DNA of 6,268 nt from an uncultured Planctomycetaceae bacterium (GTDB taxonomy: Bacteria; Planctomycetota; Planctomycetia; Pirellulales; Pirellulaceae): NCBI GenBank assembly GCA_937967755.1, contig CALBTA010000244.1:1-6268 (forward strand). Reading direction: 5' to 3'. Shown piece after piece: positions 1 to 5,987 of the stretch. How positions within the stretch are numbered: position 1 is the first letter of the stretch; each line of letters opens with the position of its first letter. The notes below the pieces were generated by a model that saw only the letters and a list, made by a program, of their open reading frames with translations, had not been told where the DNA came from and ran no database searches. The translations under genes were made by a program, and so were the position numbers.

Positions 1-90
1 CGAACAAGAAATTTCATATGACGACCGCCAAGGTTTGCATCCGTCCTTTGTCATTTATAATCCCTTATTCGAAATTCAAAATTCCTTCCG

Positions 91-136
91 CCCTCACCCC
101 GGCCCTCTCCCAGCGGGAGAGGGAGTTAGGGGGGCG
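91..136. repeat. Dispersed hairpin repeat (CCCTCTCCC/GGGAGAGGG)
   Basis: A perfect 9-bp inverted repeat (CCCTCTCCC at 103-111, GGGAGAGGG at 115-123) has a 3-nt AGC loop. It is flanked by a C-rich arm (91-100) and a G-rich arm (129-134) that can extend the pairing imperfectly. The element starts 3 nt beyond the stop codon of the minus-strand PDZ gene, so it will be transcribed as the 3' end of that mRNA. Read as codons it gives the peptide PHPGPLPAGEG, which I recall turning up as spurious small ORFs in many genomes; this marks it as a dispersed intergenic repeat, not coding sequence. It could stabilise the mRNA end or stop transcription, but no U-run follows directly on the minus strand, so I do not call a terminator. 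Confidence 0.75.
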
Positions 137-139
137 GTA

Positions 140-748
140 CTACCACTTCCGGTACCACGAAGAGTAGCGGAGGCCGGTTTCGGCGTCGTCGTAGACGACC
201 GTGTATTTCCCATTGTTCTCATCGCTGGAGATGATGATGTCTCCGACGGTCAGGCCGAGCTTTTGGGCGATTGAGTTCCGCTCGATCGACGTGACTTTGT
301 TCCTCCCGCCGTACAGCATTTCGATGCCGATGCCCAGCGTCGGATCGTAGCAAACGGACGTGCCGATCACGCTGCCGCCGTTGCGGCCGAGCTTCATCTT
401 CGCGTTGACCCACTGGCCGTTGCGAACGTTGATGACTGTCACGGTGATCGAACCGAAGCTGGTTCGCATCGCTTGTTCCAGTTGATCGAGCGTATCGACG
501 TAGTAACCTTCGGCTCCGATCACGATGTCGCCTTGTTCCAGGCCGACCGTTTCAGCGGCCCCGCCCGGCGTGGTGGCGAAAACTTTCAGCCCGCGGCCTT
601 CGTGCGATTCAATCGCCAGGCCGAGGTATTCCGATTGGGCCAGCACGGTGCCGACGCTGGGGCGGCGAAGCATCATCGCGTCTTGAGCGACGGCGGCGGC
701 GGCGAAAACGCAAACAAACAAAGCGGCGATCGTGGTCTTGGTCTTCAT
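140..748 (-). CDS. Exported protein with one clear and one degenerate PDZ domain
   Basis: The product has 202 residues. Residues 1-21 form a Sec-type signal peptide: a basic start (MKTKTT), a hydrophobic core, and an AVA-Q cleavage site after residue 21. There is no lipobox, so it is probably periplasmic or secreted. A PDZ domain follows at about 39-120, with a YLGLAI carboxylate-binding loop, then PGGAAETVGLEQGD and a VDTLDQL helix. A second PDZ-like stretch (about 139-178, LGIGIE then AQKLGLTVGDIIIS) is shorter and degenerate. No protease or other catalytic domain is present, so it is not a DegP/HtrA or CtpA enzyme. An adaptor or peptide-binding role is inference. An upstream in-frame ATG at 805 would extend the protein by 19 residues, but it would bury the signal peptide and ignore the ribosome-binding site, so I chose 748. 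The gene stands alone and is divergent from the transporter genes. I do not recognise a named family. Confidence 0.85.
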   Translation of the reverse strand: MKTKTTIAALFVCVFAAAAVAQDAMMLRRPSVGTVLAQSEYLGLAIESHEGRGLKVFATTPGGAAETVGLEQGDIVIGAEGYYVDTLDQLEQAMRTSFGSITVTVINVRNGQWVNAKMKLGRNGGSVIGTSVCYDPTLGIGIEMLYGGRNKVTSIERNSIAQKLGLTVGDIIISSDENNGKYTVVYDDAETGLRYSSWYRKW

Positions 749-752
749 CAGT

Positions 753-761
753 CTCTCTCCT
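753..761 (-). promoter_or_regulatory. Ribosome binding site of the PDZ gene
   Basis: On the minus strand this reads AGGAGAGAG, with the AGGAG core (757-761) 8 nt from the ATG at 748. It decides the start in favour of 748 over the upstream ATG at 805. It is the only clear Shine-Dalgarno sequence in the window; the other four genes lack one at normal spacing. Confidence 0.75.
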
Positions 762-838
762 GAAAAAGCGGGTGAAAGTGGCTTGAACTGCCCCCATACG
801 GGCAACCGGCCGCTGGAGCCGACAGGCCAAAGTGGGAT

Positions 839-851
839 GGGTTTGGAACCC
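839..851. repeat. Short palindrome GGGTT-TGG-AACCC
   Basis: A 5-bp perfect inverted repeat with a 3-nt spacer. Its core (GGGTT/AACCC) is the same as in the longer palindrome 26 nt downstream at 877-895, so the two may be a decayed and an intact copy of one element. Alone it would be too short to call. Confidence 0.4.
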
Positions 852-876
852 TTCCAGCCGGAATTTCAGGTCAATA

Positions 877-895
877 GACGGGTTACAAACCCGTC
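877..895. repeat. Palindromic repeat GACGGGTT-ACA-AACCCGTC
   Basis: A perfect 8-bp inverted repeat with a 3-nt loop, followed by CTAC (896-899). The form 'GTAGGACGGGTT...AACCCGTC' is one I recall as a frequent dispersed element in planctomycete intergenic DNA. It lies about 140 nt upstream of the first ABC gene and 129 nt upstream of the PDZ start, so it may fall in either leader. No function can be read from it; the perfect symmetry also fits a protein-binding site. Confidence 0.65.
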
Positions 896-1036
896 CTACT
901 TACCCACGGTGATTTTCAGCTAAACTGGGGCGGAAAATGGCGAACCCGGCTGGGTTACGCTTGTCTCGTTCCTCACGCCGGCTGTGCGCGACGGCACGGC
1001 TGCTTCCCCACCTGAGAAATACGTTCCGCTCTTCCT

Positions 1037-2815
1037 GTGGCCGAAAAACCCCCATCATCGACAGCTTCGCAACACACGTTGTGGACGATTGCCGCCGGGC
1101 AGCGGATGCGGTACGCCGCGGCGATTGCGGCGATGGCGGTTGGGACGATCTTTTTGCTGCTGGTCCCATACGTTTTGAAGATTGCCCTGGACGCGATTGC
1201 CGACGGCACGGCGACGATGTGGCAAGTGCTGTTGCCTGCGGCGCTCGCCATCGTGGCGTTCAATGCGGTGCATGGGTTCTTCACTTACCTCCGCGGGCGA
1301 TGGGCGGCCCAGGCCAGCGAGGGCATTGTTCGCCGGCTGCGGCATGAACTTTACGCTCACTTAGAACGGCTGCCCTGTTCGTATCACGACGTGGCCGATA
1401 CCGGCGACCTGGTGCAACGCTGTTCGTCGGACGTCGAAACGCTGCGCGTATTTCTTTCTGCCCAGGTGGTCGAAATCGCCCGCGTCTCGCTGTTTTTGCT
1501 GATCGCCATCCCGATCATGTTTTCGCAAAGCATCGGCATGGCTTTGTTGTCGCTCGCCGCGTTTCCGGTGCTGATTACCTTCGCGATTATTTTCTTTCGC
1601 AAAGTTCGGCACCTGTTCGAGCAAGTCGATCAAGCGGAAGGGCGGTTGACCACCGTGCTGCAGGAAAACCTGACCGGCATTCGGGTCGTCCGCGCGTTCG
1701 CCCGGCAAGAATTTGAGATTGAAAAATTCTCCGAGCGCAATGCCGACTTCCGCAACCTCGAGTACCGCCTGTTCCACGTGATGGCGAATTATTGGACGCT
1801 GTCCGACTTGATCGTCTTCGCACAGATCGGACTGGTGCTGATTGGCGGCGGGTATTTCGTGTTGCAAGGAACGCTGTCGCTGGGCACGTGGATGCTGTTT
1901 TTCTGGTTGCTGCGAACGATCATTTGGCCGGTCCGCCATTTCGGTCGCGTGCTGGCCGAGTCAGGCAAGGCGGTCGTCGCCATCGGTCGCATACGAGAGA
2001 TTCTGGCCATCGATCCCGAAAGCGTCGAGCCGCGGCCCGATGCGCCCGTCGGCGGCGACATTGCCGTGCGCGATTTGACGTTCGCTTACGGAGATGGGCA
2101 ACCGGTCCTCGACGGGCTGACGCTTGACATCAAAGAAGGCGAAACGGTCGCACTGCTCGGTCCGCCCGGTTCGGGGAAGTCGACGCTGGTGAATCTGCTG
2201 GTCCGCCTGTACGACTACCGCGATGGTTCAATCACCATCGGCGGGCGGGAGTTGAATTCGATCAACCGCTCGGCCGTTCGCGAATCGTTCGGCATGGTGC
2301 TGCAAGACCCGTTTCTGTATTCGAAGACCGTGCGCGATAACGTCATGCTGGGCCGCAGCAGCGCCGCCGATCACGAGGTGGAAGAAACCGCCCGGGCGGC
2401 TGACATTCATGAGAATATCGTCGAGTTCGAGCATGGCTACGACACGATGGTCGGCGAGCGCGGGGTCACGCTTTCCGGCGGTCAGCGTCAGCGGTTGGCC
2501 ATCGCCCGAGCGCTGCTGAAGGACCCGGAGTTCCTGGTGCTGGACGACAGCCTCAGCGCCGTCGATACGAAAACCGAAGCCCACATTTTGCAGGCCCTCG
2601 CTTCGCGACGCGGCCGGCACACCACGATCCTGATCGCCCACAGGCTCTCGTCGACCCGGCTGGCCGACCGCATCTTCGTTCTGGATCGCGGGCGGCTGGT
2701 CGAACAAGGCACACACCACGAGCTGCTGGAGTCAGGCGGCCCCTATTCCCGCCTATGGAAGATTCAAGGCATGTTGGAAGAAGAGATTGAGCATGATTTG
2801 GCGCAAGGTTCGTAA
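1037..2815 (+). CDS. ABC exporter half-transporter (ABCB/MdlA type), degenerate-site subunit of a heterodimer
   Basis: A 592-residue fusion of a six-helix exporter domain (helices at about 24-52, 62-90, 135-160, 163-190, 248-278 and 281-305) and an ATPase domain (about 340-580). ATPase motifs: A-loop Tyr351, Walker A GPPGSGKST at 375-383 (Lys381), Q-loop Gln423, X-loop VGERG, intact LSGGQ at 479-483, Walker B ending at Asp503, D-loop SAVD at 507-510 and His535. The residue after Walker B is Asp504 where the catalytic Glu normally stands. This is typical of the degenerate-site subunit of heterodimeric exporters; the partner would be the next gene. It should sit in the cytoplasmic membrane and export a lipid-like or drug-like substrate, which cannot be told from sequence. 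The start is GTG at 1037: an in-frame TGA at 1013-1015 closes the frame upstream, and the next candidate, ATG at 1106, would remove residues leading into helix 1. No Shine-Dalgarno is visible. Confidence 0.93.
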   Translation: MAEKPPSSTASQHTLWTIAAGQRMRYAAAIAAMAVGTIFLLLVPYVLKIALDAIADGTATMWQVLLPAALAIVAFNAVHGFFTYLRGRWAAQASEGIVRRLRHELYAHLERLPCSYHDVADTGDLVQRCSSDVETLRVFLSAQVVEIARVSLFLLIAIPIMFSQSIGMALLSLAAFPVLITFAIIFFRKVRHLFEQVDQAEGRLTTVLQENLTGIRVVRAFARQEFEIEKFSERNADFRNLEYRLFHVMANYWTLSDLIVFAQIGLVLIGGGYFVLQGTLSLGTWMLFFWLLRTIIWPVRHFGRVLAESGKAVVAIGRIREILAIDPESVEPRPDAPVGGDIAVRDLTFAYGDGQPVLDGLTLDIKEGETVALLGPPGSGKSTLVNLLVRLYDYRDGSITIGGRELNSINRSAVRESFGMVLQDPFLYSKTVRDNVMLGRSSAADHEVEETARAADIHENIVEFEHGYDTMVGERGVTLSGGQRQRLAIARALLKDPEFLVLDDSLSAVDTKTEAHILQALASRRGRHTTILIAHRLSSTRLADRIFVLDRGRLVEQGTHHELLESGGPYSRLWKIQGMLEEEIEHDLAQGS

Positions 2816-2842
2816 CGGGAGCTTCCAGCCACCGACAAGGTA

Positions 2843-2864
2843 CGACGGTCTTCCAAGGCCGTCG
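2843..2864. repeat. Imperfect palindrome CGACGGTCTT-CC-AAGGCCGTCG
   Basis: Arms of 10 nt (2843-2852 and 2855-2864) pair at 9 of 10 positions; the exception (T2849 with G2858) is a G-U wobble in plus-strand RNA. It begins 27 nt after the stop codon of the first ABC gene. The form 'GTACGACGG..CTTCCAAGGCCGTCG' is one I recall as a common planctomycete dispersed repeat. No U-run follows, so it is a weak terminator candidate at best. Confidence 0.65.
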
Positions 2865-2924
2865 AAAAGCGTCATGCATCGTTCGTCGATCGAAGATCGA
2901 ACTAATATATTGCCGGGGAATTTA

Positions 2925-3022
2925 CTCGTACTCGTCTTTTCGTCCTCGTTTTCTCGTACTCGATTAAGTGGGGCATCCGCCATCGAGTACGAGAAGACGA
3001 GGACGAGGACGAGGACGATGAG
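2925..3022. repeat. Large inverted repeat built of CTCGT/ACGAG units
   Basis: Core arms of 24 nt (2941-2964 and 2982-3005) pair at 23 of 24 positions; the single exception (T2950 with G2996) is a wobble pair in plus-strand RNA. The loop is 17 nt (2965-2981). Outside the core, CTCGTACTCGTC (2925-2936) faces GACGAGGACGATGAG (about 3008-3022) with looser pairing. The arms are themselves built from repeats of a GAC/GAG-type hexamer (GAGGAC), so the element may grow and shrink by slippage. Similar structures giving RTRTRT or EYEYEY peptides appear in spurious ORFs of planctomycete genomes, so it is probably one copy of a dispersed family. Confidence 0.85.
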
Positions 3023-3113
3023 AGTGCTTATCGATTCCGCCAAACACAATCTGATCCTCGCGGCAACAATGACGCATACGCACATTTTAGACCCGATACC
3101 TGAACCCTAACAC

Positions 3114-3134
3114 GCGGTGGCTAGAAGCCCCCGC
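3114..3134. repeat. Imperfect palindrome GCGGTGGCT-AGA-AGCCCCCGC
   Basis: Arms of 9 nt (3114-3122 and 3126-3134) pair at 8 of 9 positions around an AGA loop. The element ends 9 nt before the ATG of the second ABC gene and contains the GTG at 3117 that a longest-frame call would use as the start. Its place inside a repeat is the main reason for preferring the ATG at 3144. Confidence 0.55.
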
Positions 3135-3143
3135 TACGGATTG

Positions 3144-4982
3144 ATGAGCGACTGGTTCGACGACGATCATGAAACGAAGGTCGATCTGCGGCTTTGGAAG
3201 AAGCTGTTGCGGTACACGCTGCGCTATCGCCGCACATCGTTGACCTTCCTGGTCGTGGCGTTCTGCCTGGCGATGACTGACCTGGGCTTCCCGCTGCTGA
3301 CGGGCATCTTGATCGCCGATATCGAACAAAACGGGACGGCCGTCAATCTGCCGCTTTACGGGTGGCTGTTTGCGGGGCTGTCGGTCAGCATCTGTGCGTG
3401 CATCTGGGGCTTCATTGCCTGTGCGGGCAAAGTGCGGACGCATGTCAGCCACGACATCCGCCGCGACGCGTTCGTGCAACTACAACAGCTATCCTTCAGC
3501 TTTTACGACACCAAACCAGTCGGCTGGCTGATGGCTCGCCTGACTTCGGACTGCCAACGCCTGGCCAACATTTTGGCCTGGGGCGTGATGGATTTTATCT
3601 GGGGCACGATCCTGATGACGGGCATCACCATCGTGATGGTCGCTTACAACTGGCGGCTGGCGGTTGCCGTGCTGATCGTTGTGCCGGTGCTGTTCGCGGT
3701 CAGCGTGTTCTTTCGCAAACGCATCCTGCGAACGTCGCGGCTGGTGCGGAAGACAAATTCCAAAATCACAGCCGCCTACAACGAAGGCATCAGCGGTGTG
3801 CGAACGACGAAGGTCTTCGTGCGCGAAGCTGAAAACTTGCATGACTTCGACCTGCTGGCCGACGAGATGCGCGGGCATTCGATTCGCAACGCCGTGCTTT
3901 CGGCCGTCTACCTTCCGCTGGTGCTGACGCTGGCCAGCGTGGCGATCGCCCTGTCGCTGGCTTGGGGCGGGTACCAGGTTCAGGTCTTTGGCTTGCCGGT
4001 TGGCGAAGTGGTGATGTTCATGTACTTCGCCCAACTGTTCTTCCAGCCGGTGCAAGATATGTCGGCCTGGTTTGCCGAATTGCAGATGGCCCAGGCGTCT
4101 GCCGAACGGGTGATCAGCCTCGTCGAAGCCGTGCCCGAAGTGCGAGACAGCGACGAGGTTGCCCGGCGGCTGCGCGAAACCGGCGGCGACGGTCACGAAG
4201 ACCGGCTGGACCACATTCAGTTCGAAAACGTCGACTTCCGCTACCGCACCGGCCCGCCGGTTCTGGAAGATTTCAACCTGTCCGTGCAACCGGGGCAGAC
4301 GATCGCGCTGGTCGGGGCGACGGGTGGCGGCAAGTCGACGTTGGTCAATTTGCTGTGCCGGTTTTACGAACCGACCGACGGGAAGATTCTGATCGACGGC
4401 GTCGAATACCGCGAGCGCAGCTTGCTGTGGCTGCAATCGAACCTGGGCATTGTCTTGCAGCAACCGCACCTGTTCAGCGGCACCATCTCCGACAACATCC
4501 GTTACGGAAAGCTGGACGCCACAGGCGAGGAGATCGAGGAAGCGTCAAAGCTGGCCGGTGCGCACGAGTTCATCACCGACTTGGAAAACGGCTACGACAC
4601 CGAAGTGGGCGAGGGTGGCAATCAACTCAGCCTGGGGCAGAAGCAGCTTGTCTCCTTCGCCAGGGCGGTGCTCAAACGCCCGCGCCTGATGGTGATGGAT
4701 GAAGCGACTTCGTCGATCGATACCGAAACCGAGAAGCAAATTCAGCAAGGCCTGCAGCGCGTGCTGCGAGGGCGAACCAGCTTCGTCATCGCCCACCGGC
4801 TCTCGACGATTCGCGCCGCCGACCGCATCCTGGTGATCGACCACGGCCGCATCGTCGAACAAGGCACGCACCAGGAACTGATCGCCCTAGGCGGACGGTA
4901 CCACAACCTCTACACCGAACAATCAATGCGCGACATCGTGCGGATTGATGATTTGATGAACGGCAACGGCAAAGCGACGTAG
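3144..4982 (+). CDS. ABC exporter half-transporter (ABCB/MdlB type), consensus-site subunit of a heterodimer
   Basis: Counted from ATG 3144 the product has 612 residues: an acidic N-terminus (MSDWFDDDHE), a six-helix exporter domain to about residue 315, and an ATPase domain (about 355-590). ATPase motifs: A-loop Tyr367, Walker A GATGGGKST at 391-399 (Lys397), Q-loop Gln439, signature LSLGQ at 495-499, Walker B ending at Asp519 followed by the catalytic Glu520, D-loop SSID at 523-526 and His551. The signature has Leu in place of the first Gly of LSGGQ. This mirrors the defect of the preceding gene, so the pair should form one heterodimer with one working ATP site (this Glu520 with the partner's LSGGQ) and one degenerate site. 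A longer start (GTG 3117, 9 more residues) lies inside a palindromic repeat and has no ribosome-binding site. ATG 3144 has only a weak GGA 4 nt upstream. Same strand as the partner but not coupled to it. Substrate unknown. Confidence 0.93.
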   Translation: MSDWFDDDHETKVDLRLWKKLLRYTLRYRRTSLTFLVVAFCLAMTDLGFPLLTGILIADIEQNGTAVNLPLYGWLFAGLSVSICACIWGFIACAGKVRTHVSHDIRRDAFVQLQQLSFSFYDTKPVGWLMARLTSDCQRLANILAWGVMDFIWGTILMTGITIVMVAYNWRLAVAVLIVVPVLFAVSVFFRKRILRTSRLVRKTNSKITAAYNEGISGVRTTKVFVREAENLHDFDLLADEMRGHSIRNAVLSAVYLPLVLTLASVAIALSLAWGGYQVQVFGLPVGEVVMFMYFAQLFFQPVQDMSAWFAELQMAQASAERVISLVEAVPEVRDSDEVARRLRETGGDGHEDRLDHIQFENVDFRYRTGPPVLEDFNLSVQPGQTIALVGATGGGKSTLVNLLCRFYEPTDGKILIDGVEYRERSLLWLQSNLGIVLQQPHLFSGTISDNIRYGKLDATGEEIEEASKLAGAHEFITDLENGYDTEVGEGGNQLSLGQKQLVSFARAVLKRPRLMVMDEATSSIDTETEKQIQQGLQRVLRGRTSFVIAHRLSTIRAADRILVIDHGRIVEQGTHQELIALGGRYHNLYTEQSMRDIVRIDDLMNGNGKAT

Positions 4983-5030
4983 GGCGGGCACTCTTGCCCG
5001 GCGTCAAAACGGACAAGAGTGCCCGTTTTA
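4982..5030. repeat. Double palindrome / terminator-like hairpin after the second ABC gene
   Basis: Two 16-nt arms (4985-5000 and 5010-5025) form an inverted repeat matching at 15 of 16 positions around a 9-nt loop, followed by TTTTA (5026-5030). This is a plausible intrinsic terminator separating the exporter from the permease genes, though the U-run is short. Each arm is also a palindrome: CGGGCA-CTCT-TGCCCG is perfect, and the other arm has one mismatch. So either one long hairpin or two small ones can form. The first base overlaps the last base of the TAG stop codon. The motif 'GTAGGGCGGGCACTCTTGCCCG' is one I recall from planctomycete intergenic DNA, so it is probably a dispersed repeat. 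Confidence 0.75.
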
Positions 5031-5072
5031 CGGAGGTTGCCGCCGATCCGCTCGCCGCATACAACCTTCCCT

Positions 5073-5903
5073 ATGTACGCCCGTGCCCAAACCTGGTGGA
5101 TGATTCTGCGCATCTGTCTGGAAGAACGCCTTGTTTACCGGGGCGATTTCGCGCTGGGCACGCTGATGCGGTTCCTGCCGATTGTCACGCAAATTTTTCT
5201 GTGGACCGCCGTCTTCGCCGCGGTCAGCCGCACCGAGATCGCCGGCTACTCGAAGAATGAGATGATCGCCTATTACTTGCTGACGATGCTCAGCCGGGCA
5301 TTCTCCAGCATGCCAGGATTGGCCTCCGGCACCGCCCGGCAAATTCGTGAAGGGGAAATCAAAAAATTCCTCATCCAGCCGATCGACATGGTCGGTTTCC
5401 TGTTGCTGTCACGCGTCGCGCACAAGCTGGCGTATTACATGATTGCGATCGGTCCGTTCGCGCTCGTCTTTTTCCTCTGCCGGGGCTACTTCGGCGGCTG
5501 GCCCGACCCGCTCTGGCCAACGCTCGCCGCGTTCGCCGCGTCGCTGATCATGGCCTTTCTGATCGGGTTTTTTCTGGAAGCGGCCATCGGCATGATCGGC
5601 TTTTGGTGGCTGGAGGTCAGTTCCCTGCTGTTCGTCTACATGCTGTTCAATTTCTTCCTCTCTGGGCATATGTTCCCCATCGATATGCTCAAGGAGGTCC
5701 CCGGCCCGTGGTACGCGCTGGTGCAATTTCTGCCGCTAAAATATTTGGCCTACTTCCCCGCGGCTGTGTTCCTGCAAAAGGTCGAAGGCTGGGACCTGGT
5801 CGAAGGGCTGGTAATTCAATTCATCTGGGTGCTGGTCTTCTTCGAAACCTGCCGCGTGATGTTTCACTTTGGGGTGAAGCGATACAGTGGATTCGGCGGA
5901 TAG
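5073..5903 (+). CDS. ABC-2 family permease (DUF990 / ABC2_membrane_6)
   Basis: The product has 276 residues and is strongly hydrophobic. Its amphipathic N-terminus (MYARAQTWWMILRICLEERL) is followed by about six membrane segments, near 32-53, 62-80, 106-136, 148-172, 176-203 and 241-260. The stretch between the second and third segments reads IREGEIKKFLIQPID (91-105), the conserved motif of DUF990 permeases, and a GHMFPID motif follows at 198-204. Members act in pairs in the cytoplasmic membrane with a separate ATPase; substrates are mostly unknown. The gene that follows encodes the likely partner permease. I chose ATG 5073 because longer starts (GTG 5019, TTG 5037) lie within or directly next to the upstream hairpin repeat and would add a Pro-rich tail unlike the family. 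No ribosome-binding site precedes 5073; a GGAGG at 5032-5036 is too far away. Confidence 0.88.
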   Translation: MYARAQTWWMILRICLEERLVYRGDFALGTLMRFLPIVTQIFLWTAVFAAVSRTEIAGYSKNEMIAYYLLTMLSRAFSSMPGLASGTARQIREGEIKKFLIQPIDMVGFLLLSRVAHKLAYYMIAIGPFALVFFLCRGYFGGWPDPLWPTLAAFAASLIMAFLIGFFLEAAIGMIGFWWLEVSSLLFVYMLFNFFLSGHMFPIDMLKEVPGPWYALVQFLPLKYLAYFPAAVFLQKVEGWDLVEGLVIQFIWVLVFFETCRVMFHFGVKRYSGFGG

Positions 5904-5906
5904 GAA

Positions 5907-5936
5907 GATTGCGGATTGCGGATTGCGGATTGCGGA
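5907..5936. repeat. Tandem heptamer repeat (GATTGCG)x4
   Basis: Four perfect head-to-tail copies of GATTGCG (5907-5913, 5914-5920, 5921-5927, 5928-5934) plus two bases of a fifth. The array starts 3 nt after the stop codon of the first permease. Perfect short tandem copies suggest slippage and variable copy number. There is no unique spacer between units, so it is not a CRISPR array. Confidence 0.9.
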
Positions 5937-5952
5937 ATCAGGAGACTCTGTT

Positions 5953-5984
5953 AACTGAAAACCGAAAACTGAAAACCGAAAACT
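5953..5984. repeat. Tandem 14-mer repeat (AACTGAAAACCGAA)x2.3
   Basis: Two perfect copies (5953-5966 and 5967-5980) plus AACT of a third (5981-5984). The array ends 3 nt before the TTG start of the second permease and occupies the place where a ribosome-binding site would be. Read as codons it gives KLKTENRKLKTEN-like peptide, a pattern I recall from spurious ORFs in several phyla. Confidence 0.88.
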
Positions 5985-5987
5985 CCC

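Larger units (their letters stand above)
749..1036. other. Divergent intergenic region between PDZ gene and first ABC gene
   Basis: This 288-nt spacer must hold the promoters of both divergent genes, but I see no convincing -35/-10 pair on either strand. The recognisable content is the PDZ ribosome-binding site (753-761) and two short palindromes (839-851 and 877-895). An imperfect one, AACCC-GGCT-GGGTT, lies at about 944-957. An ATG-initiated frame opens at 937 (MANPAGLRLSRSS...), but it runs out of frame into the ABC gene, is rich in Arg and Cys, and resembles no protein I know. Confidence 0.6.
2816..3143. other. Repeat-rich spacer between the two ABC half-transporter genes
   Basis: This 328-nt stretch separates two genes whose products should pair one to one. 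It holds three inverted repeats: 2843-2864, a large one at 2925-3022, and 3114-3134. Between them lies an AT-richer patch (about 2900-2925, including AATATATTG) with no clear promoter spacing. A frame running through it (2787-3110) codes mainly for RTRTRT-like low-complexity peptide produced by the repeat and is not credible as a gene. I see no RNA gene or mobile-element gene here. Confidence 0.75.

Noticed and set aside
35..274. Open frame of 79 codons at the left edge containing PHPGPLPAGEG
   Set aside because: It reads through a dispersed hairpin repeat and then antisense to the PDZ gene.
918..930. TAAACT at 923-928 as a possible -10 box for the first ABC gene
   Set aside because: Only 4 of 6 positions match the consensus and no -35 element lies at proper distance.
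937..1347. Open frame of 136 codons starting at an ATG just upstream of the first ABC gene
   Set aside because: Most of it overlaps the ABC gene in another frame, the product is rich in Arg and Cys with no recognisable domain, and no ribosome-binding site precedes it.
1361..1939. Minus-strand frame of 192 codons opposite the first ABC gene
   Set aside because: Same reasoning: antisense shadow of the exporter domain, with a low-complexity charged product.
2787..3110. Open frame across the ABC-ABC spacer coding for RTRTRT-like peptide
   Set aside because: The peptide is produced by the inverted repeat itself and the frame starts inside the upstream gene; there is no sign of a real protein.
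3489..4469. Long minus-strand frame (326 codons) opposite the second ABC gene
   Set aside because: It lies wholly antisense to a gene with intact ABC motifs, and its His/Gln/Arg-rich composition is what the complement of GC-rich codons gives.
3962..4702. Plus-strand frame of 246 codons overlapping the second ABC gene
   Set aside because: It is a frame-shifted reading of the ATPase domain, full of Arg, with no domain of its own.
5907..5984. Tandem arrays as a possible CRISPR or origin iteron cluster
   Set aside because: Units are directly adjacent without spacers, too short for CRISPR, and no DnaA boxes or replication gene is nearby.
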